A program made the position numbers and the translations under genes. A DNA stretch of 8,153 nucleotides, taken from assembly GCA_900554715.1 (NCBI GenBank), contig USIN01000068.1, positions 1 through 8,153 of the forward strand, written 5' to 3'. The first letter of the stretch is position 1, and the number at the start of each line of letters is the position of its first letter. Below the pieces are notes generated by a model. That model saw only the letters and a program-made list of their open reading frames with translations. It had not been told where the DNA came from and searched no databases. Source of the DNA: an uncultured Bacteroidales bacterium. Lineage in GTDB: Bacteria; Bacteroidota; Bacteroidia; Bacteroidales; Muribaculaceae. Of the stretch, positions 1 to 7,040 are shown piece after piece.

Positions 1-2872
1 CGTTTACAAGCAGGTTCGGGAAGCGGCCGGGCAGCACGTCCGGCTCCTTTTCCGTATCGTCAAAGTTAAGGCTGAACTTTACCGTGTCCTTATCTATGTC
101 GCGCAGCAGCTCAAGCGCAAGCGGTGTCATCCTCGCTTCGGTATAGCGCATTGCGGCGGCGCTGTCGACGGGGATGAAGACGCGCGGCTCGGTGAGGTAT
201 GGCGCGCCGACACGCTTGGCGTCGCTGGCGTAGAGGCTGCGCAGGGCGTCTTCGGCGCGGACGAGCGAGTCGGTCATGGGAACGACGAAGTTCCAGGCCA
301 TGCGCTCGTAGGCATAGTCGGCCGGCCGTGCGTAGAGGTCTACGGGACGTGCGTTATAGTAGGGGTAGCCCAGGTTGTGGGCATACCAGTCGGTGGTCAG
401 ATAGGAGAGGTTGACGACGCGCACGTCGGTGCGGAAGCCTTCGACTTCCTGGGCGTACCACAAGGGGAATGTGTCGTTGTCGCCGTTGGTGAAGATGATG
501 GCGTTGTCGTCGAGCGAGGCGAGGTAGTTCATACCGAAGTCGCGCGTGGTGTAGCGGTGTGAGCGGTCATGGTCGTCCCATGTCTGCGAGACCATCTGCA
601 GCGGCACGAAGATGCCGAAGGCGACTGCCACGGCGGCTGCGCCCCATTGTGCGCCCTGCGGCAGTGGCGCGTTGTCCCGGGCGTCTTTTTTCTTGGTGAA
701 TTTCGAGAAGAGGTCTCTGAGCAGACAGGCGAGAGCCGGGACGCCGATGCCGATCCAGATGGCGAAGGCATAGAATGAGCCGGCGAACGAATAGTCGCGC
801 TCACGCGGCTGACCCGGGGTCTGGTTGAGGTAGAGCACGATGGCGATGCCTGTCATGAAGAAGAGGAAGAAGACCACCCAGAACTGCTCGATGCCACGCT
901 TGGGGTCGGTGCTGTGGGTGTAGAGCGCCTGCCAGAGCAGACCGATGATGCCGAGCAGCAGCGGCAGCATGTAGAAGACGTTGTGGCCTTTGTTGCCTTT
1001 GCCGAACTCGTCGGGCAGCTTCGACTGGTCGCCGAGACGGGCGTTGTCGATGACAGGGATGCCCGAAATCCAGTTGCCCAGATGAGGCTCGCCGTTGCCC
1101 TGGATGTCGTTCTGACGTCCGGCGAAGTTCCACATGAAGTAGCGCCAGTACATGTGGTTGAGCTGGTAGTTGATGAAGTATCTGAGGTTTACGCCGAAAC
1201 CGGGTTTCCATGCCGATGTCTGTGTCACGGGGTTGCCCATGGCGTCGATGGCTGTGGTGACGGGCTCCTGGTGGTGGAGGTAGGGGGCTACCTCGCTGAG
1301 CCATGCGGCTCCGTCCTGAGCCCAGCGCTGGCGCACTTCGCGCGGTATATCATAAATGTCGGGGGTCTGATAGTCGGCCCAGCTCTTGTAGCCGTCGACG
1401 TGGCCCGAGCGGTTGTCGGTGCTGTAGATGCGGGTGAAGAGCATCGACACATCGTCCATGGTCTTGTAGTCGGGACGTTCGATGGCCTCTACGTAGCGGT
1501 CGGGCTCGCTGGCGGATTTCTTGACTACCTTGGTGTAGCTGCGGGTCGGATTGTTGATGGCGCGTCCCTCGGCGTCGCGGATATAGCCGTCGATGATGCG
1601 TGTGCGCGGATAGCCGTTGTCATCGACGGGCACGATGTAGGTGTCTTCATATTCCTCTGTGGCAAGCTCTTCGGCGAAAGCGGGACCGTAGAAGAGCGGA
1701 CGGTCGCCATACTGTTCGCGGTTGAGATATGAGGCGAGGGCGAAGACGTTGTCTGGCGCGTTCTGGTTCATCGGCGTGTTGGCGCTGGCGCGTATGAGCA
1801 GCAGGGCGTAAGAGGCATAGCCGATGAAGATGACGAAGATGCTGAGGGCGATGACGTTGAAGATTCTGACAGGCACCTGCGGGCAGAACATGAAGAGGTA
1901 GACCGTCAGGCCTGCGATAAACAGGGTGGGTATCACCCACGAGTCGCCGATGAAAGGCATGCCCGAGAGGATAATGGCTGTGAGGAACCACCATTTGATG
2001 GCTGTCGCGTTTTTCTGACGGTAGAGGGCTCTTATCGTCATGATGAAGACGGCGACAACGACGAGGGCATAGACTGCGACGCCTGTGTTATAGCTGAAAC
2101 CGAGGTCGTTGACAAAAAGCAGCTCGAACCATTGCGATACGTTGATGAAGCCCGGGACGAGGCCGTAGAGTATCAGGCCCACGACCACACACGATACGGC
2201 CAGGGCGATGAGCGAGCCCTTCGCGTTGATGTTTTTGTATTTGCGGTAGTAGTAGACGAGTCCGATGGCCGGGATGCAGAGGAGGTTGAGCAGGTGGACG
2301 GCAATCGACACGCCGATGATATATGCTATCAGCACGAGATAGCGGTCGCTGTGTGGCTGGTCGGCGCGGTTCTCCCATTTGAGGATTAGCCAGAAGACCA
2401 GAGCCGTGCAGAATGACGAGAATGCGTAGACCTCGCCTTCGACAGCCGAGAACCAGAATGTGTCGCTCCAGGTGTAGGCGAGAGCGCCGCAGAGACCGCC
2501 GCCCATGATGACAAACATCTGGATGAGGGAGACTTCGGTAGCGTCATCGGCGACGATGAGTTTCTTTATGAGGTGTGTTATTGTCCAGAAGAGTAACAGG
2601 ATAGTGGCGGCACTGAGGAGAGCCGACATGGTGTTGACGGCAAAAGCGGCCATAGACATCTCGCCGCCGAAGAGGGTGATGAAAAATCGTGCGGCAAGCA
2701 TGAAGATGGGGTTGCCCGGCGGATGGCCTATTTCGAGTTTCGCACCCTGAAGGATAAACTCGGGACAGTCCCAGAAGCTTGCTGTCGGCTCAAGGGTCAG
2801 CATATATGTCACCGCGGCGATGACAAAACAGAGCCAGCCCAAAGAGTTATTGACAAGATTATACTTTTTCAT
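1..2872 (-). CDS. DUF2723 family (GT117-type) polytopic membrane glycosyltransferase, 3' end outside window
   Basis: Reading the minus strand from the ATG at 2872-2870 gives one uninterrupted frame of 957 codons plus one base to the window edge, so the C-terminus is missing. The N-terminal half is a chain of hydrophobic helices. Family signatures visible are EPTASFWDCPEF (about residues 28-39), IGHPPGNP just after it, EGEVYAFSSF (145-154), and a later soluble part with NGDNDTFPLWY (about 795-805) and RTDVRVVNLSYL. These match DUF2723, a GT-C-like family whose first-loop acidic residues (D35, E38 here) are the expected catalytic or metal-binding region. It should sit in the inner membrane and transfer a sugar from a lipid-linked donor; donor and acceptor cannot be told from sequence. 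Family members in Bacteroidota are often 1000 residues or longer, so little is probably lost. The start is supported by a -7 element 30 bp upstream and by the usual short N-terminus before the first helix. Several antisense open frames (for example 914-1732) are shadows of this gene. Confidence 0.93.
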   Translation of the reverse strand, partial: MKKYNLVNNSLGWLCFVIAAVTYMLTLEPTASFWDCPEFILQGAKLEIGHPPGNPIFMLAARFFITLFGGEMSMAAFAVNTMSALLSAATILLLFWTITHLIKKLIVADDATEVSLIQMFVIMGGGLCGALAYTWSDTFWFSAVEGEVYAFSSFCTALVFWLILKWENRADQPHSDRYLVLIAYIIGVSIAVHLLNLLCIPAIGLVYYYRKYKNINAKGSLIALAVSCVVVGLILYGLVPGFINVSQWFELLFVNDLGFSYNTGVAVYALVVVAVFIMTIRALYRQKNATAIKWWFLTAIILSGMPFIGDSWVIPTLFIAGLTVYLFMFCPQVPVRIFNVIALSIFVIFIGYASYALLLIRASANTPMNQNAPDNVFALASYLNREQYGDRPLFYGPAFAEELATEEYEDTYIVPVDDNGYPRTRIIDGYIRDAEGRAINNPTRSYTKVVKKSASEPDRYVEAIERPDYKTMDDVSMLFTRIYSTDNRSGHVDGYKSWADYQTPDIYDIPREVRQRWAQDGAAWLSEVAPYLHHQEPVTTAIDAMGNPVTQTSAWKPGFGVNLRYFINYQLNHMYWRYFMWNFAGRQNDIQGNGEPHLGNWISGIPVIDNARLGDQSKLPDEFGKGNKGHNVFYMLPLLLGIIGLLWQALYTHSTDPKRGIEQFWVVFFLFFMTGIAIVLYLNQTPGQPRERDYSFAGSFYAFAIWIGIGVPALACLLRDLFSKFTKKKDARDNAPLPQGAQWGAAAVAVAFGIFVPLQMVSQTWDDHDRSHRYTTRDFGMNYLASLDDNAIIFTNGDNDTFPLWYAQEVEGFRTDVRVVNLSYLTTDWYAHNLGYPYYNARPVDLYARPADYAYERMAWNFVVPMTDSLVRAEDALRSLYASDAKRVGAPYLTEPRVFIPVDSAAAMRYTEARMTPLALELLRDIDKDTVKFSLNFDDTEKEPDVLPGRFPNLLVN

Positions 2873-2901
2873 TAACGATTGGAGTTTTAGACTTTAAACT
2901 G

Positions 2902-2909
2902 CAAAGTTA
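2902..2909 (-). promoter_or_regulatory. Bacteroidota -7 promoter element of the DUF2723 gene
   Basis: On the minus strand this reads TAACTTTG, an exact fit to the Bacteroides TAnnTTTG -7 consensus. Transcription would begin near 2896, giving a leader of about 24 nt before the ATG at 2872. The -33 element is weak: only a CTG lies at the expected spacing of about 20 bp, with no TTTG. The call rests mainly on the -7 match and its position. Confidence 0.6.
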
Positions 2910-2990
2910 TCTAAACTTGGCGTTCTGTGCAGGCTTTTAACGATTATTAATGCAGCGATAGCATAAAAAAATACAAAAAAAGACCCGTAA

Positions 2991-3022
2991 TTGTGGAAAT
3001 AAAAAAAATTAATATAACTTTG
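2991..3022 (+). promoter_or_regulatory. Bacteroidota-type promoter of the psd-pssA operon
   Basis: TTG at 2991-2993 and TAACTTTG at 3015-3022 are separated by 21 bp, fitting the Bacteroides primary sigma -33/-7 pattern. The start of transcription would be near 3029, leaving a leader of about 26 nt before the psd ATG at 3055. Runs of seven or eight adenines at about 2964-2980 and 3001-3008 surround the -33 element and could bend the DNA or act as an upstream element (inference). No Shine-Dalgarno sequence precedes the ATG, as is usual in this phylum. Confidence 0.75.
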
Positions 3023-3054
3023 TATCTCAAAGTCAACATGACATCAATAATTAG

Positions 3055-3729
3055 ATGAGAGTCAAAATACACCACGAAGGTACCAATATACTGATTATAT
3101 TGATAATAATACTGCTCCTGATCAACATCCCGCTGTGGCTGTGGGTCAGGCCGCTGGCTATCGCCATAGCCTCGACGGCCGTATGCGGTGTCTTCTACCT
3201 GCTGGTCGTAAACTTTTTCCGTTCGCCCAAACGGCAGTTCAAAGGCAATCCCGAGAATGTCGTCGTGGCAAGCGCTGACGGTAAGGTTGTGGCTCTCGAA
3301 GAGACTTTTGAAGATGAGTTTCTCCACTGCAAGGCCATACAGCTGTCGGTGTTCATGAGTGTCTTCAATGTCCATGCCAACTGGTTTCCCGTTGACGGCG
3401 AGGTGATTTACTCGAAACATCACTCGGGCCGCTTTATGGCCGCCTACCTGCCGAAGTCAAGCACCGAGAACGAGCGCTCGACCGTGGTCATCCGCACCCC
3501 AGACGGCAAACTCGTGCTCGTGCGACAGATAGCCGGCGCCATGGCGCGCCGCATAGTCACCTATGCGCATCCCGGCGTCGAGGCTTCGATACAGGATCAC
3601 ATGGGCTTTATAAAATTCGGCTCGCGTGTCGACATTTATCTGCCGACCGACACCGAGATTTATGTCAAGATCGGCGATAAAACTGTCGGCGGCGTCACTG
3701 AAGTCGGCCGTTTAAGCTCAAAATCATAA
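3055..3729 (+). CDS. psd: Phosphatidylserine decarboxylase, short (archaeal/Bacteroidota) type, proenzyme
   Basis: The 224-residue product fits the short Psd subfamily, which makes phosphatidylethanolamine by decarboxylating phosphatidylserine in the inner membrane. Residues 11-53 form hydrophobic, membrane-anchoring helices, followed by the FFRSP motif (54-58). The ADGKV motif (D75) and FNVHANWFPVDG (H107) match the catalytic Asp and His regions. DHMGFIKFGSR (181-191) holds the self-cleavage site: the chain is expected to break between G189 and S190, S190 becoming the pyruvoyl cofactor of the small alpha subunit (191-224), with the rest as the beta subunit. FGSR replaces the LGST of the E. 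coli enzyme, which is normal for this subfamily. The gene is first in its operon, with pssA only 4 bp downstream. The ATG at 3055 lies just behind a good promoter. Confidence 0.95.
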   Translation: MRVKIHHEGTNILIILIIILLLINIPLWLWVRPLAIAIASTAVCGVFYLLVVNFFRSPKRQFKGNPENVVVASADGKVVALEETFEDEFLHCKAIQLSVFMSVFNVHANWFPVDGEVIYSKHHSGRFMAAYLPKSSTENERSTVVIRTPDGKLVLVRQIAGAMARRIVTYAHPGVEASIQDHMGFIKFGSRVDIYLPTDTEIYVKIGDKTVGGVTEVGRLSSKS

Positions 3730-3733
3730 AACA

Positions 3734-4435
3734 ATGACAAATCGATTTGTTGCCTTCATACCAAACACCCTGACAACTCTCAACCTCATCTCAGGTTGTG
3801 TGGCAATAATATTCGCATTCAATTATACCGAAAGTTACGGCTGTCTCACCGGAGCCGAAATGGCGTGTCTGATGATAGGAGCCGCCACGGTCTTCGATTT
3901 TCTCGACGGCGCGAGCGCCCGCCTGCTGAAGGCCTATTCGCTAATAGGCAAGGAACTTGACTCGCTGGCCGATATGGTCAGCTTCGGTGTTGCTCCGGCG
4001 ATGTTGATGCTCAATATGATGCTCGGCTATTCGCAGATCGAATGGCTCTGCTACATCGCTCTGTTTATCCCGGCGATGGGTGCCCTGCGTCTGGCGAAAT
4101 TCAATATCGACGACAGCCAGTCGACGACTTTCAAGGGGCTGCCGATACCGGCCAACGCCATCTTCTGGATCGGCATGTCGGGATGGTTTACGCGCTACGG
4201 CTATCCCGGCACGGTCATCATGGCCGTCATCATCGTCGCCGTCTCGCTCGCCATGGTCTCGAACATCAAGATGTTCTCGCTCAAAATCAAGAGTCTGTCA
4301 TTCCACGAAAATGTCCGGCGCTATGTCGTGATTATCGCGACAGCCGCGTTTGTATGGGCTTACGGCCTCTCGGGCTTCATCTGGGCTATCGTTCTTTATC
4401 TGCTTGTCTCGATTCTTTCGCGCCGCGAGCTTTGA
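3734..4435 (+). CDS. pssA: CDP-diacylglycerol--serine O-phosphatidyltransferase
   Basis: This 233-residue integral membrane enzyme joins CDP-diacylglycerol and L-serine to form phosphatidylserine, the substrate of the Psd encoded directly upstream. The complete CDP-alcohol phosphotransferase signature D-x2-DG-x2-AR-x8-G-x3-D-x3-D is present: D55, D58-G59, A62-R63, G72, D76 and D80, so all metal-binding and catalytic aspartates are intact. The N-terminal FIPNTLTTLNLISG start is typical of PssA type II. Several hydrophobic helices follow up to the C-terminus. Only 4 bp separate it from psd, so the two are almost certainly co-transcribed. Frames at 4042-4467 and 4080-4331 are shadows of it. Confidence 0.95.
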   Translation: MTNRFVAFIPNTLTTLNLISGCVAIIFAFNYTESYGCLTGAEMACLMIGAATVFDFLDGASARLLKAYSLIGKELDSLADMVSFGVAPAMLMLNMMLGYSQIEWLCYIALFIPAMGALRLAKFNIDDSQSTTFKGLPIPANAIFWIGMSGWFTRYGYPGTVIMAVIIVAVSLAMVSNIKMFSLKIKSLSFHENVRRYVVIIATAAFVWAYGLSGFIWAIVLYLLVSILSRREL

Positions 4436-4483
4436 CAATCGCGCCGCTCCGATTTATAAAAACATAAAACGATTGTTCTCGAT

Positions 4484-4813
4484 ATGGGTACATTCCTGTT
4501 CCTACTGTTTGTCTTTTTCATTGTCATTCCTGTCATAAGGGTGATGATAACGATATGGCGCGCACGACGTCAGACGCGCCGCTTCTTCGACCAGTTCCGC
4601 ACAGCCGCCGGAGCGGGAGCCTCGTCACAGACTCGTCAGAAAGAGCCGCAGCAAAAGCCCCGGTCCAAAAAGAAAATCGACCCCTCGGTCGGCGAATACG
4701 TCGCCTTCGAAGAGATAAAATCTGAAACTACCACGACAGACAGGCAGAATACGACGACTTACACCGAGGTCGAACAGCAGGTTGTCGACGTCGACTGGGA
4801 GGATATAAAATAA
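4484..4813 (+). CDS. DUF4834-like small membrane-anchored protein
   Basis: The 109-residue protein of unknown function has one hydrophobic helix at residues 3-23, then a basic stretch (RARRQTRRFF, 26-35), then a polar low-complexity tail rich in Gln, Thr, Lys and Glu, ending in an acidic VVDVDWEDIK. A conserved-looking EYVAFEEIK segment lies at 71-79. This layout and its place after pssA match DUF4834 of Bacteroidales. By the positive-inside rule the tail probably faces the cytoplasm. It starts 48 bp after pssA and ends 11 bp before the DUF2461 gene, consistent with one operon. A role in membrane lipid synthesis or its regulation is possible from context only. Confidence 0.75.
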   Translation: MGTFLFLLFVFFIVIPVIRVMITIWRARRQTRRFFDQFRTAAGAGASSQTRQKEPQQKPRSKKKIDPSVGEYVAFEEIKSETTTTDRQNTTTYTEVEQQVVDVDWEDIK

Positions 4814-4824
4814 CAGCAACGACT

Positions 4825-5490
4825 ATGATTTCAGATATATATGACTTTCTGGCCGATGTGGCGGCCAACAACAACCGCCCGTGGTTCTATGCCAACCGCG
4901 GCCGTTACGACGACCTGCGCGCACGCTGGTATGATGACCTCGAGCACCTCATCGCCTGCATGAGTCAGTGGGAGCCGGGGATGAAGACACAGACGGCGTC
5001 GACGGCGAGCTACCGTTTCAGCCGCGACACACGTTTCTCACCTGACAAATCGCCCTATAAGGTATATTTTTCGGCGGCACTGTCGCCCTTCGGCCGCAAG
5101 ACAATAATGTCGGGCTATTACCTTCAGGTCGATGTCCGTCCCGGCGAAAACGGCCTCTACGCAGGCCTTTACTGCCCGGAACAGCCTCTGCTCAAAAAGC
5201 TGCGCCATGCCATCGTCGACAATATCGAGGAATTCGAGGAGATAGTCAACGAGCCGCGCTTCGCCGCCCGTTATCCCGGTTGGGTCGGCCAGCGTCTGAA
5301 ATCAGCGCCGCAGGGCTGGCCCAAAGACCATCCGCAAATCGAGTTGCTGAAACTCAAGGATTATGGCCGCTTCGCCCCCTGCGACCACAGCTACTTCACC
5401 GATCCGCGCTGGTATGAACGCGCCGCCGAAGACTTCCTTCTCGCCAAACCCCTCATCGACTTCCTCAACTACTCGATAGCAGAGGAGTGA
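4825..5490 (+). CDS. DUF2461 (TIGR02453) family protein
   Basis: The 221-residue soluble protein carries the family landmarks: NNNRPWFYANRGRYDD near the N-terminus (15-30), YRFSRDTRFSPDKSPYK (63-79), and a YYLQVDVRPGENGLYAGLYCP core (98-118). No signal peptide or membrane helix is seen. The family has no established biochemical role that I can name; its conserved Arg, Asp and Lys residues suggest a binding or catalytic site. It is the last gene of the psd-pssA-DUF4834-DUF2461 set, 11 bp after its neighbour. Its stop codon lies 9 bp from the stop codon of the convergent TIR-WG gene, with no recognisable terminator hairpin between them. Confidence 0.88.
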   Translation: MISDIYDFLADVAANNNRPWFYANRGRYDDLRARWYDDLEHLIACMSQWEPGMKTQTASTASYRFSRDTRFSPDKSPYKVYFSAALSPFGRKTIMSGYYLQVDVRPGENGLYAGLYCPEQPLLKKLRHAIVDNIEEFEEIVNEPRFAARYPGWVGQRLKSAPQGWPKDHPQIELLKLKDYGRFAPCDHSYFTDPRWYERAAEDFLLAKPLIDFLNYSIAEE

Positions 5491-5499
5491 GAGAGAAAG

Positions 5500-6900
5500 T
5501 CAAAGCTCTATCTCGTCATAAACAAATGGGACGATGACATTGCCCTCTTTGTCAATCACGCCTGATTTTCCAGAGTCGTTCTGCACAACAACAAGGCCAT
5601 TGTGAAAATATGGGCCGTTAGCTATATCTTGCCTGTAAATACAAGGTATGACCATACGTCCTGAACGGTCGATATATCCCCATAAGTCCTTATCGTTTTG
5701 TACAGCAGCCAGCCCCTCGTTGAAACTATAGGCCCAACTATAAATATACGGTATCACGAGTTTACCTGTCTTATCAATAAATCCCCATTTCCCGGAGCGG
5801 TTTTGCACCGGAGCCAGTCCGTCACCGAACCCATAGGCTTCATGATAATTGAAAGGAATAACAATGTTGCCTTGCTTATCGATATATCCATGATCGTTTG
5901 CAATTCTTACTGAAGCCAGCCCTTCTCTGAATCTGTAAGTGCTATTGTATATGCAGTTGATAACCAAATCGTCGGCTTTATTGATGTAGCCGTATTTTCC
6001 GTTAGCGCCTATGACTGATGCGAGACCCTCCTGGAAATGAAATTCATACTCGTATTTATAAGGAGAAATGAGATTGCCGACTTTATCAATAAAACCATAT
6101 TTCCAGTCGTTTTCGACAACGGCGACACCCTCATTAAAATCGTTGGCACTTTGAAACGTGGGTGGAATAACCATTCTGCCTGTTTTGTCTATATAACCCC
6201 ATTTGTCGTAAAACCAATTCTCAGAGGTGTATCTCGCCGCTGCCAGACCCTCGCTGAAATTTTTGCATTCAAAAGAATTTTTAGGAGGGATCACAAACTC
6301 GCCTGAGGTGTCGATATAGCCGTTTTGGAAGTGTTTGTTCCCTACGGCGGCCAACCCCTCTGAAAATCTGTGGCCATTCATATATATCATCGGGATGGCG
6401 AGCTTACCTGAAAAATCGACATAGCCCGTGTTGCAATTATTTTTGACGCAAATGAGACTGTTGTTTTCTTTGGGGGGGTCTTTCCCCGGGTTTTGAGCCC
6501 ATTCTTTAAGGTTGTCGATTAACTTGTCGACCTGACGCGGGTCGCTTGAGTCGATGCTGTCGATGAGGCCGTAGTTGAACAGAAACCAGCCTTTGAGCTT
6601 GGCACCACGCAGTAGAACGGGGATGAGTGTGTGACCGGTGTTCTCGGCATATATGACTTCTTTCTTGGTCCATGGCGACATGATTGAGTTGTCAGAGACC
6701 ATAAAAAGTACTTTGTCTGATTTGTCGATGGCTGTTACGATTTTATCCATGAACTCGTCGCCGCTCTCGATGCCTGTGAGGTCGAACCAACACCGCAGTC
6801 CTGGAATGCGGCGTTTTAAAAGATTTAGAAAGGAATTGACCTCATCGAAATCTTTCCTCGAATAGCTTATAAAAATGTCGAAATCCTTAGATTTGCTCAT
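5500..6900 (-). CDS. TIR domain - WG repeat fusion protein, putative defence/signalling effector
   Basis: The 466-residue product starts MSKSKDFDIFISYSRKD. Residues 6 to about 136 form a bacterial TIR_2-like domain: DIFISYSRKD (8-17), CWFDLTGIESGDEF (37-50), then an AIDKSDKVLFMVSDNS segment (57-72) and SPWTKKEV (75-82). E45 aligns with the catalytic glutamate of NAD+-cleaving TIR domains, so NADase activity is plausible. A short Pro/Lys/Asn linker (138-150) leads to WG repeats filling 159-466. No membrane segment or signal peptide is seen, so it is probably cytoplasmic. The frame is open back to 7050, but a strong promoter at 6973-7003 would start transcription near 6966, inside that extension, and the first 50 residues lack domain character; the ATG at 6900 is therefore chosen. 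The gene is AT-rich compared with its neighbours, suggesting horizontal acquisition. TIR proteins act in anti-phage systems such as Thoeris, CBASS and short Argonaute systems; assigning this one to defence is inference. Confidence 0.88.
   Translation of the reverse strand: MSKSKDFDIFISYSRKDFDEVNSFLNLLKRRIPGLRCWFDLTGIESGDEFMDKIVTAIDKSDKVLFMVSDNSIMSPWTKKEVIYAENTGHTLIPVLLRGAKLKGWFLFNYGLIDSIDSSDPRQVDKLIDNLKEWAQNPGKDPPKENNSLICVKNNCNTGYVDFSGKLAIPMIYMNGHRFSEGLAAVGNKHFQNGYIDTSGEFVIPPKNSFECKNFSEGLAAARYTSENWFYDKWGYIDKTGRMVIPPTFQSANDFNEGVAVVENDWKYGFIDKVGNLISPYKYEYEFHFQEGLASVIGANGKYGYINKADDLVINCIYNSTYRFREGLASVRIANDHGYIDKQGNIVIPFNYHEAYGFGDGLAPVQNRSGKWGFIDKTGKLVIPYIYSWAYSFNEGLAAVQNDKDLWGYIDRSGRMVIPCIYRQDIANGPYFHNGLVVVQNDSGKSGVIDKEGNVIVPFVYDEIEL
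5503..6426 (-). repeat. Array of eight and a half WG (KWG-type) protein repeats
   Basis: Within the TIR-WG protein the pattern (W/Y)G(Y/F)IDKxGxxVIPxxYxxxxxFxEGLAxV recurs every 33-40 residues. Repeats begin at about residues 159, 194, 234, 268, 303, 338, 372, 407 and 447; the ninth stops after its first half at the C-terminus. Repeat 5 is degenerate (YINKADDLVINC). The repeats differ at the protein level, so this is an old array and not a fresh tandem DNA duplication. WG repeats are beta-rich modules thought to bind partners or ligands; the ligand here is unknown. Confidence 0.88.
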
Positions 6901-6939
6901 GGTGAAAATTGTGTAACTTTTGTAAATCTGTCTATTGTA

Positions 6940-6954
6940 TTGGCTGAAGCTCAG
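6940..6954 (-). repeat. 15-bp sequence resembling the palindrome arm, on the other side of the transposase gene
   Basis: The minus strand reads CTGAGCTTCAGCCAA, which matches CTGAGCTTTAGCGAA (7986-8000, plus strand) at 13 of 15 positions. The two therefore lie in opposite orientation on either side of the transposase gene. It sits in the expected 5' leader of the TIR-WG gene. It may mark the second end of a transposase-mobilised unit, or be chance. Confidence 0.35.
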
Positions 6955-6972
6955 GGGGATTACTTTACGGCT

Positions 6973-7003
6973 CAAATGTAGTAAATTATATTCGGATTGA
7001 CAA
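6973..7003 (-). promoter_or_regulatory. Bacteroidota-type promoter of the TIR-WG gene
   Basis: On the minus strand TTG (complement of 7001-7003) is followed after exactly 20 bp by TACATTTG (complement of 6973-6980), a full match to the -33/-7 pattern. Transcription should begin near 6966 and leave a leader of about 65 nt to the ATG at 6900. It lies between the transposase stop codon (7041) and the TIR-WG gene, so the latter does not depend on the transposase promoter. It also excludes the longer reading frame start at 7050. Confidence 0.78.
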
Positions 7004-7040
7004 TAATTCAGGCAAATATATGATTTGACTTGGGACGGGG

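Noticed and set aside
914..1732. Open frame of 272 codons on the plus strand, and another at 801-1304 on the minus strand in a different register
   Set aside because: Both lie inside the continuous DUF2723 frame, which shows clear family motifs; high-GC codon bias often leaves such shadow frames open.
2947..3423. Minus-strand frame of 158 codons opposite psd
   Set aside because: It is antisense to a strongly recognised psd gene, overlaps the psd promoter, and shows no recognisable domain.
4435..4476. 7-bp inverted repeat ACAATCG / CGATTGT in the pssA-DUF4834 gap
   Set aside because: The loop would be 28 nt and there is no T-run, so it is neither a convincing terminator nor a convincing operator.
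5491..5499. Possible shared terminator between the convergent DUF2461 and TIR-WG genes
   Set aside because: The 9-bp gap and nearby bases form no stable stem, and no T-run is present.
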